Shown here: in pieces, positions 1 through 8,559 of the stretch
Position numbering within the stretch: the first letter of the stretch is position 1
Layout of the letters: each line of letters starts with the position of its first letter
Assembly (NCBI GenBank): GCA_009779295.1
Contig: WREN01000001.1
Coordinates: forward strand, 1-50,662
DNA: 50,662 nucleotides
Origin: Oscillospiraceae bacterium
GTDB lineage: Bacteria; Bacillota; Clostridia; Oscillospirales; CAG-272
Reading direction: 5' to 3'
Notes under the pieces: model-generated
The model's database searches: none
Told to the model about the DNA's origin: nothing
Seen by the model: the letters and a program-made list of their open reading frames with translations, nothing else
Position numbers and translations under genes: made by a program

Positions 1-223
1 AAGCCTCGTCAAGAATTTTTCTAACTTCCTCGTCGTCGTTCGTTCCATAGATACCGAACAGCACATCCGCGCTGACCTCGAACACGCTCGCAAGCGGCAC
101 TACCTGCGAAATATCCGCCAAGCCCGTTTCGTTTTCCCATTTCGATACCGCTTTCGAGGTGACGTTGAGTTGTTCGGCGAGTTCTTCCTGCGTGAGATTG
201 TGCTCTTTGCGCAGTTTTTTTAT
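1..223 (-). CDS. Xre/Cro-type HTH regulator, partial at window edge
   Basis: Reading leftward, the frame gives TIKKLRKEHNLTQEELAEQL followed by NVTSKAVSKWENETGL, a textbook HTH_3 (Cro/C1/Xre) DNA-binding domain, and runs off the left edge. It probably represses the divergent parA-side genes or the transfer functions. The start is odd. A good Shine-Dalgarno GGGAGG lies 7 nt before an ATA codon at 223-221, and there is no ATG, GTG or TTG nearby. The only alternative in frame is TTG at 256, which lacks a ribosome site and overlaps promoter-like sequence. The HTH assignment is secure; the start is inferred. Confidence 0.75.
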   Translation of the reverse strand, partial: MKKLRKEHNLTQEELAEQLNVTSKAVSKWENETGLADISQVVPLASVFEVSADVLFGIYGTNDDEEVRKILDEA

Positions 224-409
224 CGTTTGCCCTCCCGTATAGTATAATAAAGACAAAGCCGAAAAAGACCATAAAACAAGGGAATTCGGGGATGTAGGTA
301 TCCTTTTCCAGAACGATACCAAACACTATACGGGGCGGTTTGCCAGCTAAAAATATCGAACGAGAAATATTAAGGCTAAAATTTTGCCCCATGATAAGGA
401 GGAAAACAT

Positions 410-1195
410 ATGGGCAAAGTAATAGTCATAGCAAACAGAAAGGGCGGATGCGGAAAGAGCATGACCACCGCAAGCCTCGGCGTCGGGCTTGCCCGCCAGG
501 GCAAAAAAACACTCATCATCGATGCGGACAGCCAGCACTCGTTCACCATCAGCATGGGCATAGCGGAACCGGACAAACTGCCGGTAACACTCGCAACGGT
601 CATGTCGGACGTCATCAGCGAAAAAGCGATAGACCCCAACGCAGGAATAATCCATCACGCAGAGGGCGCAGACATCATGCCCTCGAACAACAGCCTCGCG
701 GGTATGGAACTCGCGCTCGCGCCGCTCATCGGGCGCGAAACGGTACTACGGCAGTATATAGAGAAGGTACACCATTCATACGACTACTGCCTGATCGATA
801 CCGCGCCCACGCTCGACCTGTTGACAGTCAACGCGCTCGCCGCCGCGGACAGCGTGATCATTCCGGTAACGCCGAATTATCTCGACGCGAAAGGGTTAGA
901 GCTATTACTAAAGAGTATAGCACAAATCCGCAGAAATATCAACCCGAAACTTGAAATAAGCGGTATTTTGCTAACGATGGTAAACCGCAGGACGAACTTC
1001 ACTAAGGAGATAATCACACTCGTCGAAAACACCTACGGCGGCAGAATCCGTATATTCGGCGAACATATCCCCCACTCCGTTCGGGCAGCCGAATCGACGG
1101 CGAAGGGTATCAGCATCTTCACCCACGACCCGAACGGAAAGGTAGCGGCTGCGTATGCCGCTCTCGTAAGCGAGGTGATTTCCGATGCCGCGTAA
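410..1195 (+). CDS. parA: ParA/Soj-family partition ATPase
   Basis: The 261-aa protein opens with MGKVIVIANRKGGCGKSMTT, the deviant Walker A motif (KGGxGKS) of ParA/MinD ATPases, followed by the ADSQ segment and an LIDTAPTLDLLTVNAL Walker B region. ParA ATPases segregate DNA by forming gradients over the nucleoid and are activated by ParB. The gene starts after a strong AAGGAGG with an 8-nt spacer and overlaps parB by 11 bp, so the two are translationally coupled. On an ICE the pair probably stabilises the excised circle or takes part in replication. Length and motifs are complete, with no sign of damage. Confidence 0.93.
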   Translation: MGKVIVIANRKGGCGKSMTTASLGVGLARQGKKTLIIDADSQHSFTISMGIAEPDKLPVTLATVMSDVISEKAIDPNAGIIHHAEGADIMPSNNSLAGMELALAPLIGRETVLRQYIEKVHHSYDYCLIDTAPTLDLLTVNALAAADSVIIPVTPNYLDAKGLELLLKSIAQIRRNINPKLEISGILLTMVNRRTNFTKEIITLVENTYGGRIRIFGEHIPHSVRAAESTAKGISIFTHDPNGKVAAAYAALVSEVISDAA

Positions 1196-2072
1196 CAAAA
1201 CAAACGGCAATCTCGCGCTCGTCGGCTACGATGATATATTCAAGAACAGTACGACCCCGTTGAACGGTGAAGCGGTTTTTGAAATACCTCTGGACGAACT
1301 AAACCCACCGGAATTTCATCCATTTCAGGTGAACGACGACGAAAGCATGAAACGTCTGACCGAAAACATCAAGCGGTACGGAGTCCGCGAACCGGGTCTG
1401 GCGCGTCCGCGAGAGGACGGTGGGTATGAATTGCTGTGCGGCAACCGGCGCAAACGCGCCTGCGAACTCGCTGGAATACCTACTATGCCGGTCATCATCC
1501 GTGAAATGGACGACGACAGCGCGGCGATAGCGATGGTGGACAGTAACCTCGAACAACGCGAGAAACTGCTATACAGCGAAAAGGCGTGGGCTTACCGCAT
1601 AAAACTGGAAGCGTTGAACCACAACGGCGTCAAGGGCGATATGCTGTCCGTGGATGTGCTGTCTGAGCAGACCGGGGAGAGTAAAAACCAGATATTCCGG
1701 CTCGTGCGGCTTACGGAACTCGTACTCGCCCTACTCGATAAGGTAGACGCGAAACAGCTTGCGTTCAACCCCGCCGTGGAGTTGTCGTACTTATCGCAGG
1801 TCGAGCAAACGGTGGCAGCTTCGGCGATGGATAAGTATGGGATCAAGCCGTCGCTGTCGCAAGCGGTACGGCTAAAAAAGATGAAGAAAGACGGAACGCT
1901 GACTATAGAAACGATTGACGCGATACTCTCCGAAGGCAAAAAACCGACGAAAGGCGAACCTGCCAGCTCGATGCGGTTTCGTAAATACTTCCCTCCTGAA
2001 TACTCACAGAAGCAAATGGATGCGGTTATCGTAGATTTGCTGAAAAACTGGAAAGCGGGGGCGACGGTATGA
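1185..2072 (+). CDS. parB: ParB/Spo0J-family partition protein
   Basis: The 295-aa protein has a ParB N-terminal (nuclease-like/CTPase) domain. Visible are LARPREDGGYELLCGNRRKR at about residues 72-91, with the GxRR signature, and the following ENLEQREKL-like segment (VDSNLEQREKLLYSEKAWAY). A helix-turn-helix region follows at LSEQTGESKNQIFRLVRLTEL. ParB binds parS sites and loads onto DNA as a CTP-dependent clamp that stimulates ParA. No parS site was recognised by eye. It overlaps parA at its start and the next gene by ATGA at its end, so it sits in one translationally coupled operon. Confidence 0.9.
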   Translation: MPRNKTNGNLALVGYDDIFKNSTTPLNGEAVFEIPLDELNPPEFHPFQVNDDESMKRLTENIKRYGVREPGLARPREDGGYELLCGNRRKRACELAGIPTMPVIIREMDDDSAAIAMVDSNLEQREKLLYSEKAWAYRIKLEALNHNGVKGDMLSVDVLSEQTGESKNQIFRLVRLTELVLALLDKVDAKQLAFNPAVELSYLSQVEQTVAASAMDKYGIKPSLSQAVRLKKMKKDGTLTIETIDAILSEGKKPTKGEPASSMRFRKYFPPEYSQKQMDAVIVDLLKNWKAGATV

Positions 2073-2554
2073 ATGAAATAAACGAAATCAAAAAGGCTTG
2101 CGAATCAATGAAAAGCGCGGTAAACACGGCGTTCGACCGGTTGATTCTGCTCCTCGGCAGCAAAGACGCAACAGGACTGCCAATGGAATATGTTTATCTC
2201 TTTACCGCGAATACACATATATTCATCGGTACAAAACCTGCCGCCGTACTGTTCGGTGAGGAACGTGCAGAGGCAGATAACTGGCGGAAGATATTTGCGG
2301 CTATTATGTCCAAATGCAACTCCGACGCCCAATGCCACGAAAATCTGATGTATCTGCTGGATAAAATCTCCGGCAGGGACAGGATATTACTCTCCCGTTC
2401 GCCCGACAGTATGAGGCGTCCCTTAAGAATTGACGAAGATATGTACGCCGAAGTCAGTTACGGGACAGCCACATTGCTCTACATACTGCGGGATAGGATA
2501 TTAGCACCCGCCAACTTCGATTACTCCGGCATTAGTATTGTTTTGAAAATATAG
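2069..2554 (+). CDS. Hypothetical protein of the partition operon
   Basis: This 161-aa soluble protein was not recognised. It has no signal peptide or membrane segment. A mixed alpha/beta pattern is suggested by YVYLFTANTHIFIGTKPAAVLF and ATLLYILRDRIL. Its ATG overlaps the parB stop (ATGA), so it is coupled to parB and probably made with it. Its position between parB and the phosphoesterase gene suggests an accessory ICE maintenance or transfer function, but nothing in the sequence fixes its activity. Confidence 0.75.
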   Translation: MNEINEIKKACESMKSAVNTAFDRLILLLGSKDATGLPMEYVYLFTANTHIFIGTKPAAVLFGEERAEADNWRKIFAAIMSKCNSDAQCHENLMYLLDKISGRDRILLSRSPDSMRRPLRIDEDMYAEVSYGTATLLYILRDRILAPANFDYSGISIVLKI

Positions 2555-2566
2555 GTGAGGCACGAT

Positions 2567-3094
2567 ATGATCTATTTCACAGCAGACCAGCACTTCGGAC
2601 ACGCGAACGTAATCCGGCATTGCACCCGTCCCTTCTCGTCGGCAAGCGAAATGGATGAAGCTCTGATTGACAACTGGAACTCCGCCGTCACCCCGAAGGA
2701 CGAAATATACATCCTCGGCGACCTCACAATGCGCCCCGCCTCGGAAGCGCACAGATACCTGAGCCGGCTGAACGGGCGCAAATACTTCATCAAGGGTAAT
2801 CATGACAGGTTTTTGAAAAGGTTTGCGCCGTATGAAAACGATTTTGAATGGGTGAAGGATTATCACATGCTTTATGTTGATAAGCAATGCTTTGTCCTGT
2901 TCCATTATCCGATATTGGAATGGGCGAACTATTACCGGGGCGCGATACATCTGTACGGCCACGTCCACAACGCACAGTCGTCCGCGAAGCTACTGGAAGG
3001 AATGAAAGGCCCGGCGTTCAACGTGGGAGTTGATGTGAACGATTACCGGCCGGTAAGCATTGATGATATAATGAAAAAGGCAAATCAAAAATAA
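2567..3094 (+). CDS. Calcineurin-like metallophosphoesterase
   Basis: The protein (about 175 aa) carries the metal-binding blocks of calcineurin-type phosphoesterases in order: TADQHFGHANVI (D-x-H), YILGDLTM (GD), FIKGNHDRF (GNHD), LFHYPI (H) and YGHVHN (GHxH). Such enzymes hydrolyse phosphomonoesters or diesters with two metal ions; the substrate here is unknown. ATG at 2567 is preferred over the GTG at 2555 because GGTGAGG lies 6 nt before the ATG and the homologous region begins there. It directly follows the previous gene and is followed by a strong terminator, closing the parA operon. Similar small phosphoesterases occur on phages and ICEs. Confidence 0.9.
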   Translation: MIYFTADQHFGHANVIRHCTRPFSSASEMDEALIDNWNSAVTPKDEIYILGDLTMRPASEAHRYLSRLNGRKYFIKGNHDRFLKRFAPYENDFEWVKDYHMLYVDKQCFVLFHYPILEWANYYRGAIHLYGHVHNAQSSAKLLEGMKGPAFNVGVDVNDYRPVSIDDIMKKANQK

Positions 3095-3130
3095 ACGGCA
3101 TATTAATAATATCAATATAATACATTAAAC

Positions 3131-3174
3131 GGGGCGTCTGACCGCAATATATACGGTCTGCGCCCCATTTTTTA
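3131..3174 (+). terminator. Intrinsic terminator after the parA operon
   Basis: A GC-rich hairpin (GGGGCG...ACCG pairing with CGGT...CGCCCC) is followed by a run of six T. It ends the parA-phosphoesterase transcription unit. Confidence 0.85.
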
Positions 3175-3231
3175 TGTTAATGCGGAAAAAGTCATAAATT
3201 CATGATATACTATACATCGGAGGGCAGGCAA

Positions 3232-3639
3232 ATGAATAAAAACGATCACGACTTTCAGGTCAAGGTACATACTGCAATGTACCATTTAATAAAAGAAAAA
3301 GGCGTCGCATCGCCCGCCGAGGTCTTAATGGCAGTCGGCGTACTGTCGAAATCCGATTACGAAAGATGGCGGCGCGGTCATATTGATTATCTTGAGCGCG
3401 TATGCAAAATCAACCTGAGAAAACTGTCATTCATCAATCACGAAATCCGTGTATACGCCCGAAAAAACGATCTCAAGCCGTCATGGACAGACTACCGCCG
3501 GTGGGGTAAAAGAGAAACTACCCGCCTGCGGTTTTCCAAAAGCGGCGATGAAAATATCGAAAGGCTGTACGCCACGCATTATGTGAGCCATCAAAAGGTA
3601 GAAGAAGCTAAAAATAAATCCGAAAAACAAAAAGATTAA
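3232..3639 (+). CDS. Hypothetical basic protein
   Basis: The unrecognised basic soluble protein is about 135 aa. It begins MNKNDHDFQVKVHTAMYHLI and ends in a lysine-rich, coiled tail. An N-terminal segment (LMAVGVLSKSDYERWRRGHI) looks helical and could bind nucleic acid. The ATG at 3232 is chosen because CGGAGGG lies 7 nt upstream; the in-frame ATG at 3202 lacks a site and overlaps TATACT, a likely -10 element. The gene is monocistronic, bounded by terminators at 3131-3174 and 3661-3703. Its own promoter suggests independent expression, possibly as an ICE regulator. Confidence 0.75.
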   Translation: MNKNDHDFQVKVHTAMYHLIKEKGVASPAEVLMAVGVLSKSDYERWRRGHIDYLERVCKINLRKLSFINHEIRVYARKNDLKPSWTDYRRWGKRETTRLRFSKSGDENIERLYATHYVSHQKVEEAKNKSEKQKD

Positions 3640-3660
3640 TTTAACCATATAGAAAACACA

Positions 3661-3703
3661 GCCCCCGGCTATCGATTTTTCGGAAACAGCCGGGGGCTTT
3701 TTT
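3661..3703 (+). terminator. Strong intrinsic terminator
   Basis: A 10-bp perfect stem (GCCCCCGGCT / AGCCGGGGGC) is followed by TTTTTT. It separates the preceding gene from the next operon. Confidence 0.93.
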
Positions 3704-3732
3704 ATGTTCAAAACACAACGGAGGACAAATCA

Positions 3733-3948
3733 ATGGGAAAGACGATAAGAAAAAACAACGTGAGATCAATCGACAAATGGCGCGGTTATTACCTTGAAGA
3801 TTGCGATTGCTCCCTATGTAAGCATTTTGCCGGCCATAAACGCGGCTGCAGATTGGAAAAATGTATTTGCGAAGATGAAAAATGCGACGCGGTAACGAGC
3901 GGCAGGGTCAAACGGAAAAGGAGGCGGAACAGGGCTTGGGATGGGTAA
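3733..3948 (+). CDS. Small cysteine-rich protein, putative zinc-binding
   Basis: The 71-aa basic protein contains CDCSLCKHFAGHKRGCRLEK followed by CICEDEKC. The dense Cys/His pattern suggests one or two zinc sites, and a lysine/arginine-rich tail (RVKRKRRRNRAW) follows. Small zinc proteins of this kind are common at the head of CTn transfer operons, but the role is unknown. GGAGG lies 8 nt before the ATG. The 3' end overlaps the next gene's proposed start by 13 bp, suggesting coupling. Confidence 0.75.
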   Translation: MGKTIRKNNVRSIDKWRGYYLEDCDCSLCKHFAGHKRGCRLEKCICEDEKCDAVTSGRVKRKRRRNRAWDG

Positions 3949-4889
3949 CGAAGGAGCAGATAGAGCGCGCGCGGCAGGTCAGCGTCCTCGATTATGTACT
4001 GCGGTATGAAAGCGGTAATATCAAGCGCGTGGGAAACGAATACCGACTGCGCGACCACGAATCGCTTGCTATTGGTGAAAAAGGTTTTTACTGGCACAGC
4101 CGTGAGATCGGTGGGAAAACGGCGCTCGATTACCTCGTCAACGTGCGCGGGTACGGACTTGCCGATGCGGTCTGCCTGCTCATACACGAACATCCGCATG
4201 ATATAGAACATTCAAGCAAACCGGAAACCCCATATAACCACAGTGTATCGACTCTTGAACGTCTGCTACTCGTTCTGCCGCGCCGAAACACAAACAACAA
4301 CCGTGTGATAGCATATCTACAGAGCCGCGGAATAGACAAAGGGGTAATATTGGATTGCATTGAACGCGGCGACCTGTACGAATCGGCAAATTTCCACGAC
4401 TGCGTGTTCAAGGGCAAGGACGAAATCGGCAAAACCCGCTGCGCCGCCATACGCTCGACGACTGCGGCGTTCAAGCGCGACGCGGACGGAAGTGACAAAA
4501 AGTACAGTTTCATACTTCCGCCCGAAGTGCCTGATAGTAATATCGTAGCCGTATTTGAATCAGGTATAGACTGTCTTTCCCATCAGACGCTATGCAAACA
4601 GGGATATATCCCGCAATTCGGCGGCTGGCGGCTGTCACTCGGCGGCACGAGCGTACTGGGATTGGAATATTTCCTCGAACTCCATCCGCAAATCATCCAT
4701 TGCCTCGCCTGCACAGACAACGACGAGGCGGGCAACCATGCAGCGGATCGGATAATGGAACTGCCCGGTATTACAACCGAACGCATACCGCCTGTCAATG
4801 GCTGCGATTGGAACGATACGCTCATGGCGGCACAAAAAGCGGAACGGACACAAAACAAGGCTCGGCATAGCAACGAGCCATATATATAA
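3936..4889 (+). CDS. DUF3991/Toprim-like protein, primase-related
   Basis: The N-terminal half (GWVTKEQIERARQVSVLDYV ... YWHSREIGGKTALDYLV) resembles the zinc-finger/DUF3991 region of plasmid primase-like proteins. The C-terminal half has Toprim signatures: VFESGIDCLS at about residue 206 (catalytic Glu) and CTDNDEAGNHAADRI at about 258 (DxD). Toprim domains act in primases and topoisomerases; this one may prime the transferred strand. TTG at 3936 is proposed, 11 nt after AAAGGAGG, giving 317 aa. An in-frame ATG at 3882 would add 18 residues but lies well inside the preceding gene and lacks a strong site. The family is well supported; the start is uncertain. Confidence 0.83.
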   Translation: MGWVTKEQIERARQVSVLDYVLRYESGNIKRVGNEYRLRDHESLAIGEKGFYWHSREIGGKTALDYLVNVRGYGLADAVCLLIHEHPHDIEHSSKPETPYNHSVSTLERLLLVLPRRNTNNNRVIAYLQSRGIDKGVILDCIERGDLYESANFHDCVFKGKDEIGKTRCAAIRSTTAAFKRDADGSDKKYSFILPPEVPDSNIVAVFESGIDCLSHQTLCKQGYIPQFGGWRLSLGGTSVLGLEYFLELHPQIIHCLACTDNDEAGNHAADRIMELPGITTERIPPVNGCDWNDTLMAAQKAERTQNKARHSNEPYI

Positions 4890-4913
4890 ATATAATAAAG
4901 GAGTGGATATATA

Positions 4914-5384
4914 TTGCAGCACGAACAGGTAAACGAGCGAACCGTGGCGCTCTCGATCAAAGGCGTGAAACTGACGGGGCGTATGCTGGCGAAAGCGATG
5001 CAGGCGTTCATGAAAAAGGCGCGCGAACCTACGCACAAACATGGCAAACAGAGCCTGAGATCATTGACGAAACACGGCGCGAGCCTTGCCGACATAGAAA
5101 TCTCCGGCGACAACATCGGTACATTCAAGCGGACGGCGCGCAAGCACAACATAGACTTCGCGCTCAAACGCGATAATTCATCCGACCCGCCGAAATGGCT
5201 GGTGTTTTTCAAAGCGAAAGACGACAAGGCTCTGCAATCAGCGTTCAACGAATATTCAAAGATAACGCTGAAGCACAAAACGAAAAAGCCGTCCATGCTT
5301 ACTAAGCTGAGAAATTTCAGGGAACTCGCTAAAAACGCGCTGACTCCCGCAAAAAGCCGCAGACGTGGAGGCCATGAACTATGA
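4914..5384 (+). CDS. pcfB: PcfB-family conjugation protein (DUF3801)
   Basis: The 156-aa basic protein contains GVKLTGRMLAKAMQAFMKKA and the central DNIGTFKRTARKHNIDFALK and PPKWLVFFKAKDDKALQSAF blocks typical of PcfB/DUF3801. These proteins are encoded just before the coupling protein in Gram-positive conjugative elements such as pCF10. It starts at TTG, 7 nt after AAAGGAGTGG, and overlaps virD4 by ATGA. The C-terminus carries KPSMLTKL, 32 residues from the end, a version of the motif shared by several other ICE proteins in this window, then a basic tail (SRRRGGHEL). It probably works with VirD4 in recruiting the relaxosome. Confidence 0.87.
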   Translation: MQHEQVNERTVALSIKGVKLTGRMLAKAMQAFMKKAREPTHKHGKQSLRSLTKHGASLADIEISGDNIGTFKRTARKHNIDFALKRDNSSDPPKWLVFFKAKDDKALQSAFNEYSKITLKHKTKKPSMLTKLRNFRELAKNALTPAKSRRRGGHEL

Positions 5385-7195
5385 ACACGGACAAGATAAA
5401 GAAGTTTGTACTCCCCAACCTGCCCTATGTGATGTTGTTCTGGTTTTTCGGCAAGATGGGCGAATCCTACCGCCTGACGCCGGGCAGCGACGTACTAAAA
5501 AAGATGATGGGCAGCCTTACCGGGCTAAATATCGCTATGGCAAAACCGTTGCCGTCGTTTGACCCGTTCGATATTCTTGTAGGGCTGGCAGGTACGGCAA
5601 TAGTATTTCTCTTTGTATGGTACAAGAAGAAAAACGCAAAAAAATGGCGTAAAGATATAGAGTACGGTTCTGCTCGTTTTGGCAACAAAAAAGACATCGA
5701 ACCTTTTGTTGATCCAAAGCCTGGCAACAACATCATCCTGACCGCAACGGAGAGCCTTACGCTCAACGGCAGGCCGAAAAACCCGAAATTTGCGCGCAAT
5801 AAAAACGTGCTCATCGTGGGTGGTTCCGGTTCAGGCAAGACCCGCTTTTGGCTCAAACCCAATCTCATGCAGCTTCACAGCTCGTATTGTGTTACCGATC
5901 CGAAGGGAAGCATCCTCGTCGAGTGCGGTAAACTGTTACAGGACAACCAGTACGAAATAAAAGTGCTGAATACGATTGATTTTACCAAATCAATGAGATA
6001 TAATCCGTTCGCGTATATCCGTTCGGAAAAAGACATCCTCAAACTCGTGACGGCGCTCATCCAAAACACGAAGGGCGAAGGAAAAGCCGGAGAAGATTTC
6101 TGGGTGAAGGCCGAGACCCTGCTCTACTGCGCCCTAATCGGGTATATCTATTTTGAAACGGGCGAAGAGGAACAAAACATGAACTCACTCGTGGAAATGA
6201 TAAACGCGATGGAAGTGCGCGAAGAAGATGAAATGTACAAAAACGCGGTGGATTATCTGTTTGATGAACTGGCGGCGAAAAGCCCTCAGCACTTCGCCGT
6301 AAGGCAATATGAAAAATATAAGCTGGCGGCGGGCAAAACCGCGAAATCGATCCTAATTTCATGCGGAGCGAGGCTCGCGGTGTTTGATATAAAAGAAGTA
6401 CGCGACCTGATGGCATACGATGAAATGGAACTCGACACCATCGGCGACCGCAAAACCGCTCTGTTCATCATCATAAGCGATACCGACGATACATTCTCGT
6501 TCATCGCCGCCTTGATGTACAGCCAGTTATTTAATTTACTCTGCGATAAGGCGGACAACGAATACGGCGGACGGCTGCCAGTCCACACACGTTTCCTGCT
6601 GGACGAGTTTGCAAATATCGGCAAAATTCCGCGTTTCGAGAAACTGATAGCCACCATCCGAAGCCGCGAGATTTCAGCCTGCGTCATCTTGCAGGCGCAA
6701 TCTCAGCTTAAAAGCATTTATAAGGACGACGCCGAAACGATCATAGGCAATATGGATACGGTGCTATTCCTCGGCGGCAAGGAAAAAACTACTTTGAAAG
6801 ACCTGAGTGAGAGCCTCGGAAAGGAAACCGTATATATGCTGAACAACAGCGTCAGCAAGGGTAATTCCCCGTCGTACAGTCAGAACACGCAGAAGCTCGG
6901 CAAAGAACTCATGTCCATCGACGAAATCGCCGTGATGGACGGGGCAAAGTGTATCTTGCAAGTGCGGGGCGTCAGACCGTTCCTTTCGGATAAATTCGAT
7001 ATAACTAAGCACAAGAATTACTGTTATCTTTCCGATTCAGACCCGAAAAACGCTTTTGATATAGGCAAATACGTACTGCGGAAGTTGAAAATAAAACCGG
7101 ATGAGTGGTACGAATACTTCGAGTACGAGCCAACGGAGGAAGGACTGCCGGACGAAGCGTTTGACGATTTCCCGGTAGACCTCGAACCAATTTAG
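5381..7195 (+). CDS. virD4: VirD4/TraG-type coupling ATPase (PcfC-like)
   Basis: The 604-aa membrane ATPase feeds the relaxase-bound strand to the secretion channel. The N-terminus has two membrane segments (about residues 8-25 and 62-82). Walker A is GGSGSGKTRFW at about 146, followed by the YCVTDPKGSILVE block typical of TraG/VirD4. Walker B is FLLDEFANIGKI at about 405, then SREISACVILQAQSQL. Length and motif order match Tn1549-type coupling proteins. It is coupled to pcfB at its start and is followed by a terminator. The C-terminal tail is acidic (EYEPTEEGLPDEAFDDFPVD). No damage is visible. Confidence 0.95.
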   Translation: MNTDKIKKFVLPNLPYVMLFWFFGKMGESYRLTPGSDVLKKMMGSLTGLNIAMAKPLPSFDPFDILVGLAGTAIVFLFVWYKKKNAKKWRKDIEYGSARFGNKKDIEPFVDPKPGNNIILTATESLTLNGRPKNPKFARNKNVLIVGGSGSGKTRFWLKPNLMQLHSSYCVTDPKGSILVECGKLLQDNQYEIKVLNTIDFTKSMRYNPFAYIRSEKDILKLVTALIQNTKGEGKAGEDFWVKAETLLYCALIGYIYFETGEEEQNMNSLVEMINAMEVREEDEMYKNAVDYLFDELAAKSPQHFAVRQYEKYKLAAGKTAKSILISCGARLAVFDIKEVRDLMAYDEMELDTIGDRKTALFIIISDTDDTFSFIAALMYSQLFNLLCDKADNEYGGRLPVHTRFLLDEFANIGKIPRFEKLIATIRSREISACVILQAQSQLKSIYKDDAETIIGNMDTVLFLGGKEKTTLKDLSESLGKETVYMLNNSVSKGNSPSYSQNTQKLGKELMSIDEIAVMDGAKCILQVRGVRPFLSDKFDITKHKNYCYLSDSDPKNAFDIGKYVLRKLKIKPDEWYEYFEYEPTEEGLPDEAFDDFPVDLEPI

Positions 7196-7215
7196 CAAAC
7201 CGTAATATCTATTAA

Positions 7216-7249
7216 GCCGCTCTCTCCAAAACGGAGGGGGCGGTTTTTT
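7216..7249 (+). terminator. Terminator after virD4
   Basis: CCGCTCTCTCC pairs with GGAGGGGGCGG (11 pairs including G-U) around a short A-rich loop, followed by TTTTTTT. It separates the pcfB-virD4 unit from the rest of the transfer genes. Confidence 0.85.
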
Positions 7250-7300
7250 TCGTTTCAGTAAAAACAAAAATATATTAAAAATAACGGAGGAAAACACACC

Positions 7301-8119
7301 ATGACAGACCTTACCATCATCAAGCAAAACGGCGGCAGTTACATCGACAGCCGCGAAATCGCCGAACTAATCGGCAAACAGCACGGACATCTGCTGCGCG
7401 ATATGCGCGGGTATATTGAAATCATGACAAAAAACGGACTATCCAAAGATGGATTGTCCGATTTTTTCGTCGGGAACAGTTACATTAACGCGCAAAACAA
7501 AGAAATGCCCTGTTATTTTATCAGCAAAATGGGATGCGAATTAATCGCAAATAAACTAATCGGCGAAAAAGGAATCCTGTTCACTGTTGCATACGTCAGA
7601 AAATTTAATGATATGGAACAGAGAGAGCGCGCCGAACTGGAGGCGCGCGCGGCAATATCCACGCCGCGACTCGGCGAATACAACTCCTGCGCACGGATCG
7701 TTATCCGCGCCTTACGTGAATTGGGTGCAATGCCGGAGGACATCATCCTGTTCCTGCGGGAACTGTATAAGCCGCTGGGCATTGCCATTGCCGCCGATAC
7801 GGTAATTGATAAGGATAAAGAAACCGAGCCGCAAATACCCCGTATGTACACGGCGAAACAAATCGCGGAAAAACTCAGCGTCTACTCTCTCAACGGCAAC
7901 CCGCACCCACAGGCGGTATCCTGCATACTCAACGAAAACCTGTTTATCGGCGACGCGCATAAAATCGCCGTTACATTGGACTGCGGCGACCACATCGGCA
8001 TCAGCGTCAGGTACGACGAATACGCCGTTCAGTCGGCAATGGACTGGATAGTCGAATACGGGTTTCCCGGTGAGATATACGGTTTCGAGCGGACATATAA
8101 GGTGCGCTACGAAAAATAA
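7301..8119 (+). CDS. Rha-like phage regulatory protein
   Basis: The first ~110 residues of this 272-aa protein match the Rha/pRha regulatory family: YIDSREIAELIGKQHGHLLR, then NKEMPCYFISKMGCELIANK and LFTVAYVRKFNDMEQRE. Rha proteins are phage antirepressor-type regulators. The C-terminal ~130 residues (IPRMYTAKQIAEKLSVYSLN ...) form a second helix-turn-helix-like module followed by an unassigned domain. It starts after a good GGAGG and is bracketed by terminators on both sides, so it is a separate unit placed between virD4 and the secretion-channel genes. It may control the downstream operon; that role is inference. Confidence 0.82.
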   Translation: MTDLTIIKQNGGSYIDSREIAELIGKQHGHLLRDMRGYIEIMTKNGLSKDGLSDFFVGNSYINAQNKEMPCYFISKMGCELIANKLIGEKGILFTVAYVRKFNDMEQRERAELEARAAISTPRLGEYNSCARIVIRALRELGAMPEDIILFLRELYKPLGIAIAADTVIDKDKETEPQIPRMYTAKQIAEKLSVYSLNGNPHPQAVSCILNENLFIGDAHKIAVTLDCGDHIGISVRYDEYAVQSAMDWIVEYGFPGEIYGFERTYKVRYEK

Positions 8120-8130
8120 CTATTGTCCAG

Positions 8131-8160
8131 CAGGGGTTTCGTAAATTACACGAAACCCTT
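8131..8160 (+). terminator. Hairpin after the rha-like gene, weak terminator
   Basis: GGGTTTCGT and ACGAAACCC form a 9-bp perfect stem, but only TTTCAT follows. It may stop transcription weakly or act as an RNA 3'-end stabiliser. Confidence 0.55.
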
Positions 8161-8258
8161 TCATATATATAAAGGCAGATAAAAACGTTATCAAAGTGCG
8201 CGGCAAAATAAAAAATAAAATAAAAAGGAGCAGCCGGAAAACTGAATACGCGCACGGA

Positions 8259-8288
8259 CAAAAACCCGCATATCGCGGTTTTTTTGTT
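8259..8288 (+). terminator. Terminator-like hairpin in the Maff2 leader
   Basis: AAAAACCCGC pairs with GCGGTTTTT (one bulged C), loop ATATC, followed by a T run. It lies only ~55 nt before the Maff2 ATG with no obvious promoter in between, so the transfer operon either starts in that short gap or depends on read-through. Confidence 0.65.
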
Positions 8289-8343
8289 TGAAAAGCGTCA
8301 ACAAAGACGCGGATTCGTTCGTTTTTCCGGCAAAACACACACT

Positions 8344-8559
8344 ATGGAATTTTTCAACTCTGCGGTAGACGTACTGCAAACACTGGTCATCGCGCTCGGC
8401 GCGGGTCTCGGAATCTGGGGTGTCATCAATCTACTGGAAGGATATGGCAATGATAACCCCGGCGCGAAATCACAGGGGATGAAACAGCTAATGAGCGGCG
8501 GAGGCGTCGCGCTCATCGGCTTAGTCCTCGTACCGTTGCTTAGCGGTCTTTTCGGCTAA
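8344..8559 (+). CDS. Maff2-family small membrane protein
   Basis: The 71-aa protein starts MEFFNSAVDVLQTLVIALGA and has two hydrophobic helices separated by GYGNDNPGAKSQGMKQLMSG, the hallmark of Maff2 proteins of CTn-type ICEs. The size and two-helix hairpin resemble TrbC/VirB2 pilins, though a pilin role is only inferred. ATG 8344 is chosen because the family begins here; no clear ribosome site precedes it. The upstream in-frame TTG (8284) falls in a terminator hairpin. The stop overlaps the next ATG by one base. Confidence 0.9.
   Translation: MEFFNSAVDVLQTLVIALGAGLGIWGVINLLEGYGNDNPGAKSQGMKQLMSGGGVALIGLVLVPLLSGLFG

Noticed and set aside
21..392. Minus-strand frame of 123 codons at the left edge
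   Set aside because: It overlaps the Xre HTH in a different frame; the HTH frame has a recognised domain and this one has not.
340..954. Open frame of 204 codons overlapping parA
   Set aside because: Arg/His/Pro-rich product with no family pattern, opposite in character to the clear ParA frame; a shadow of parA.
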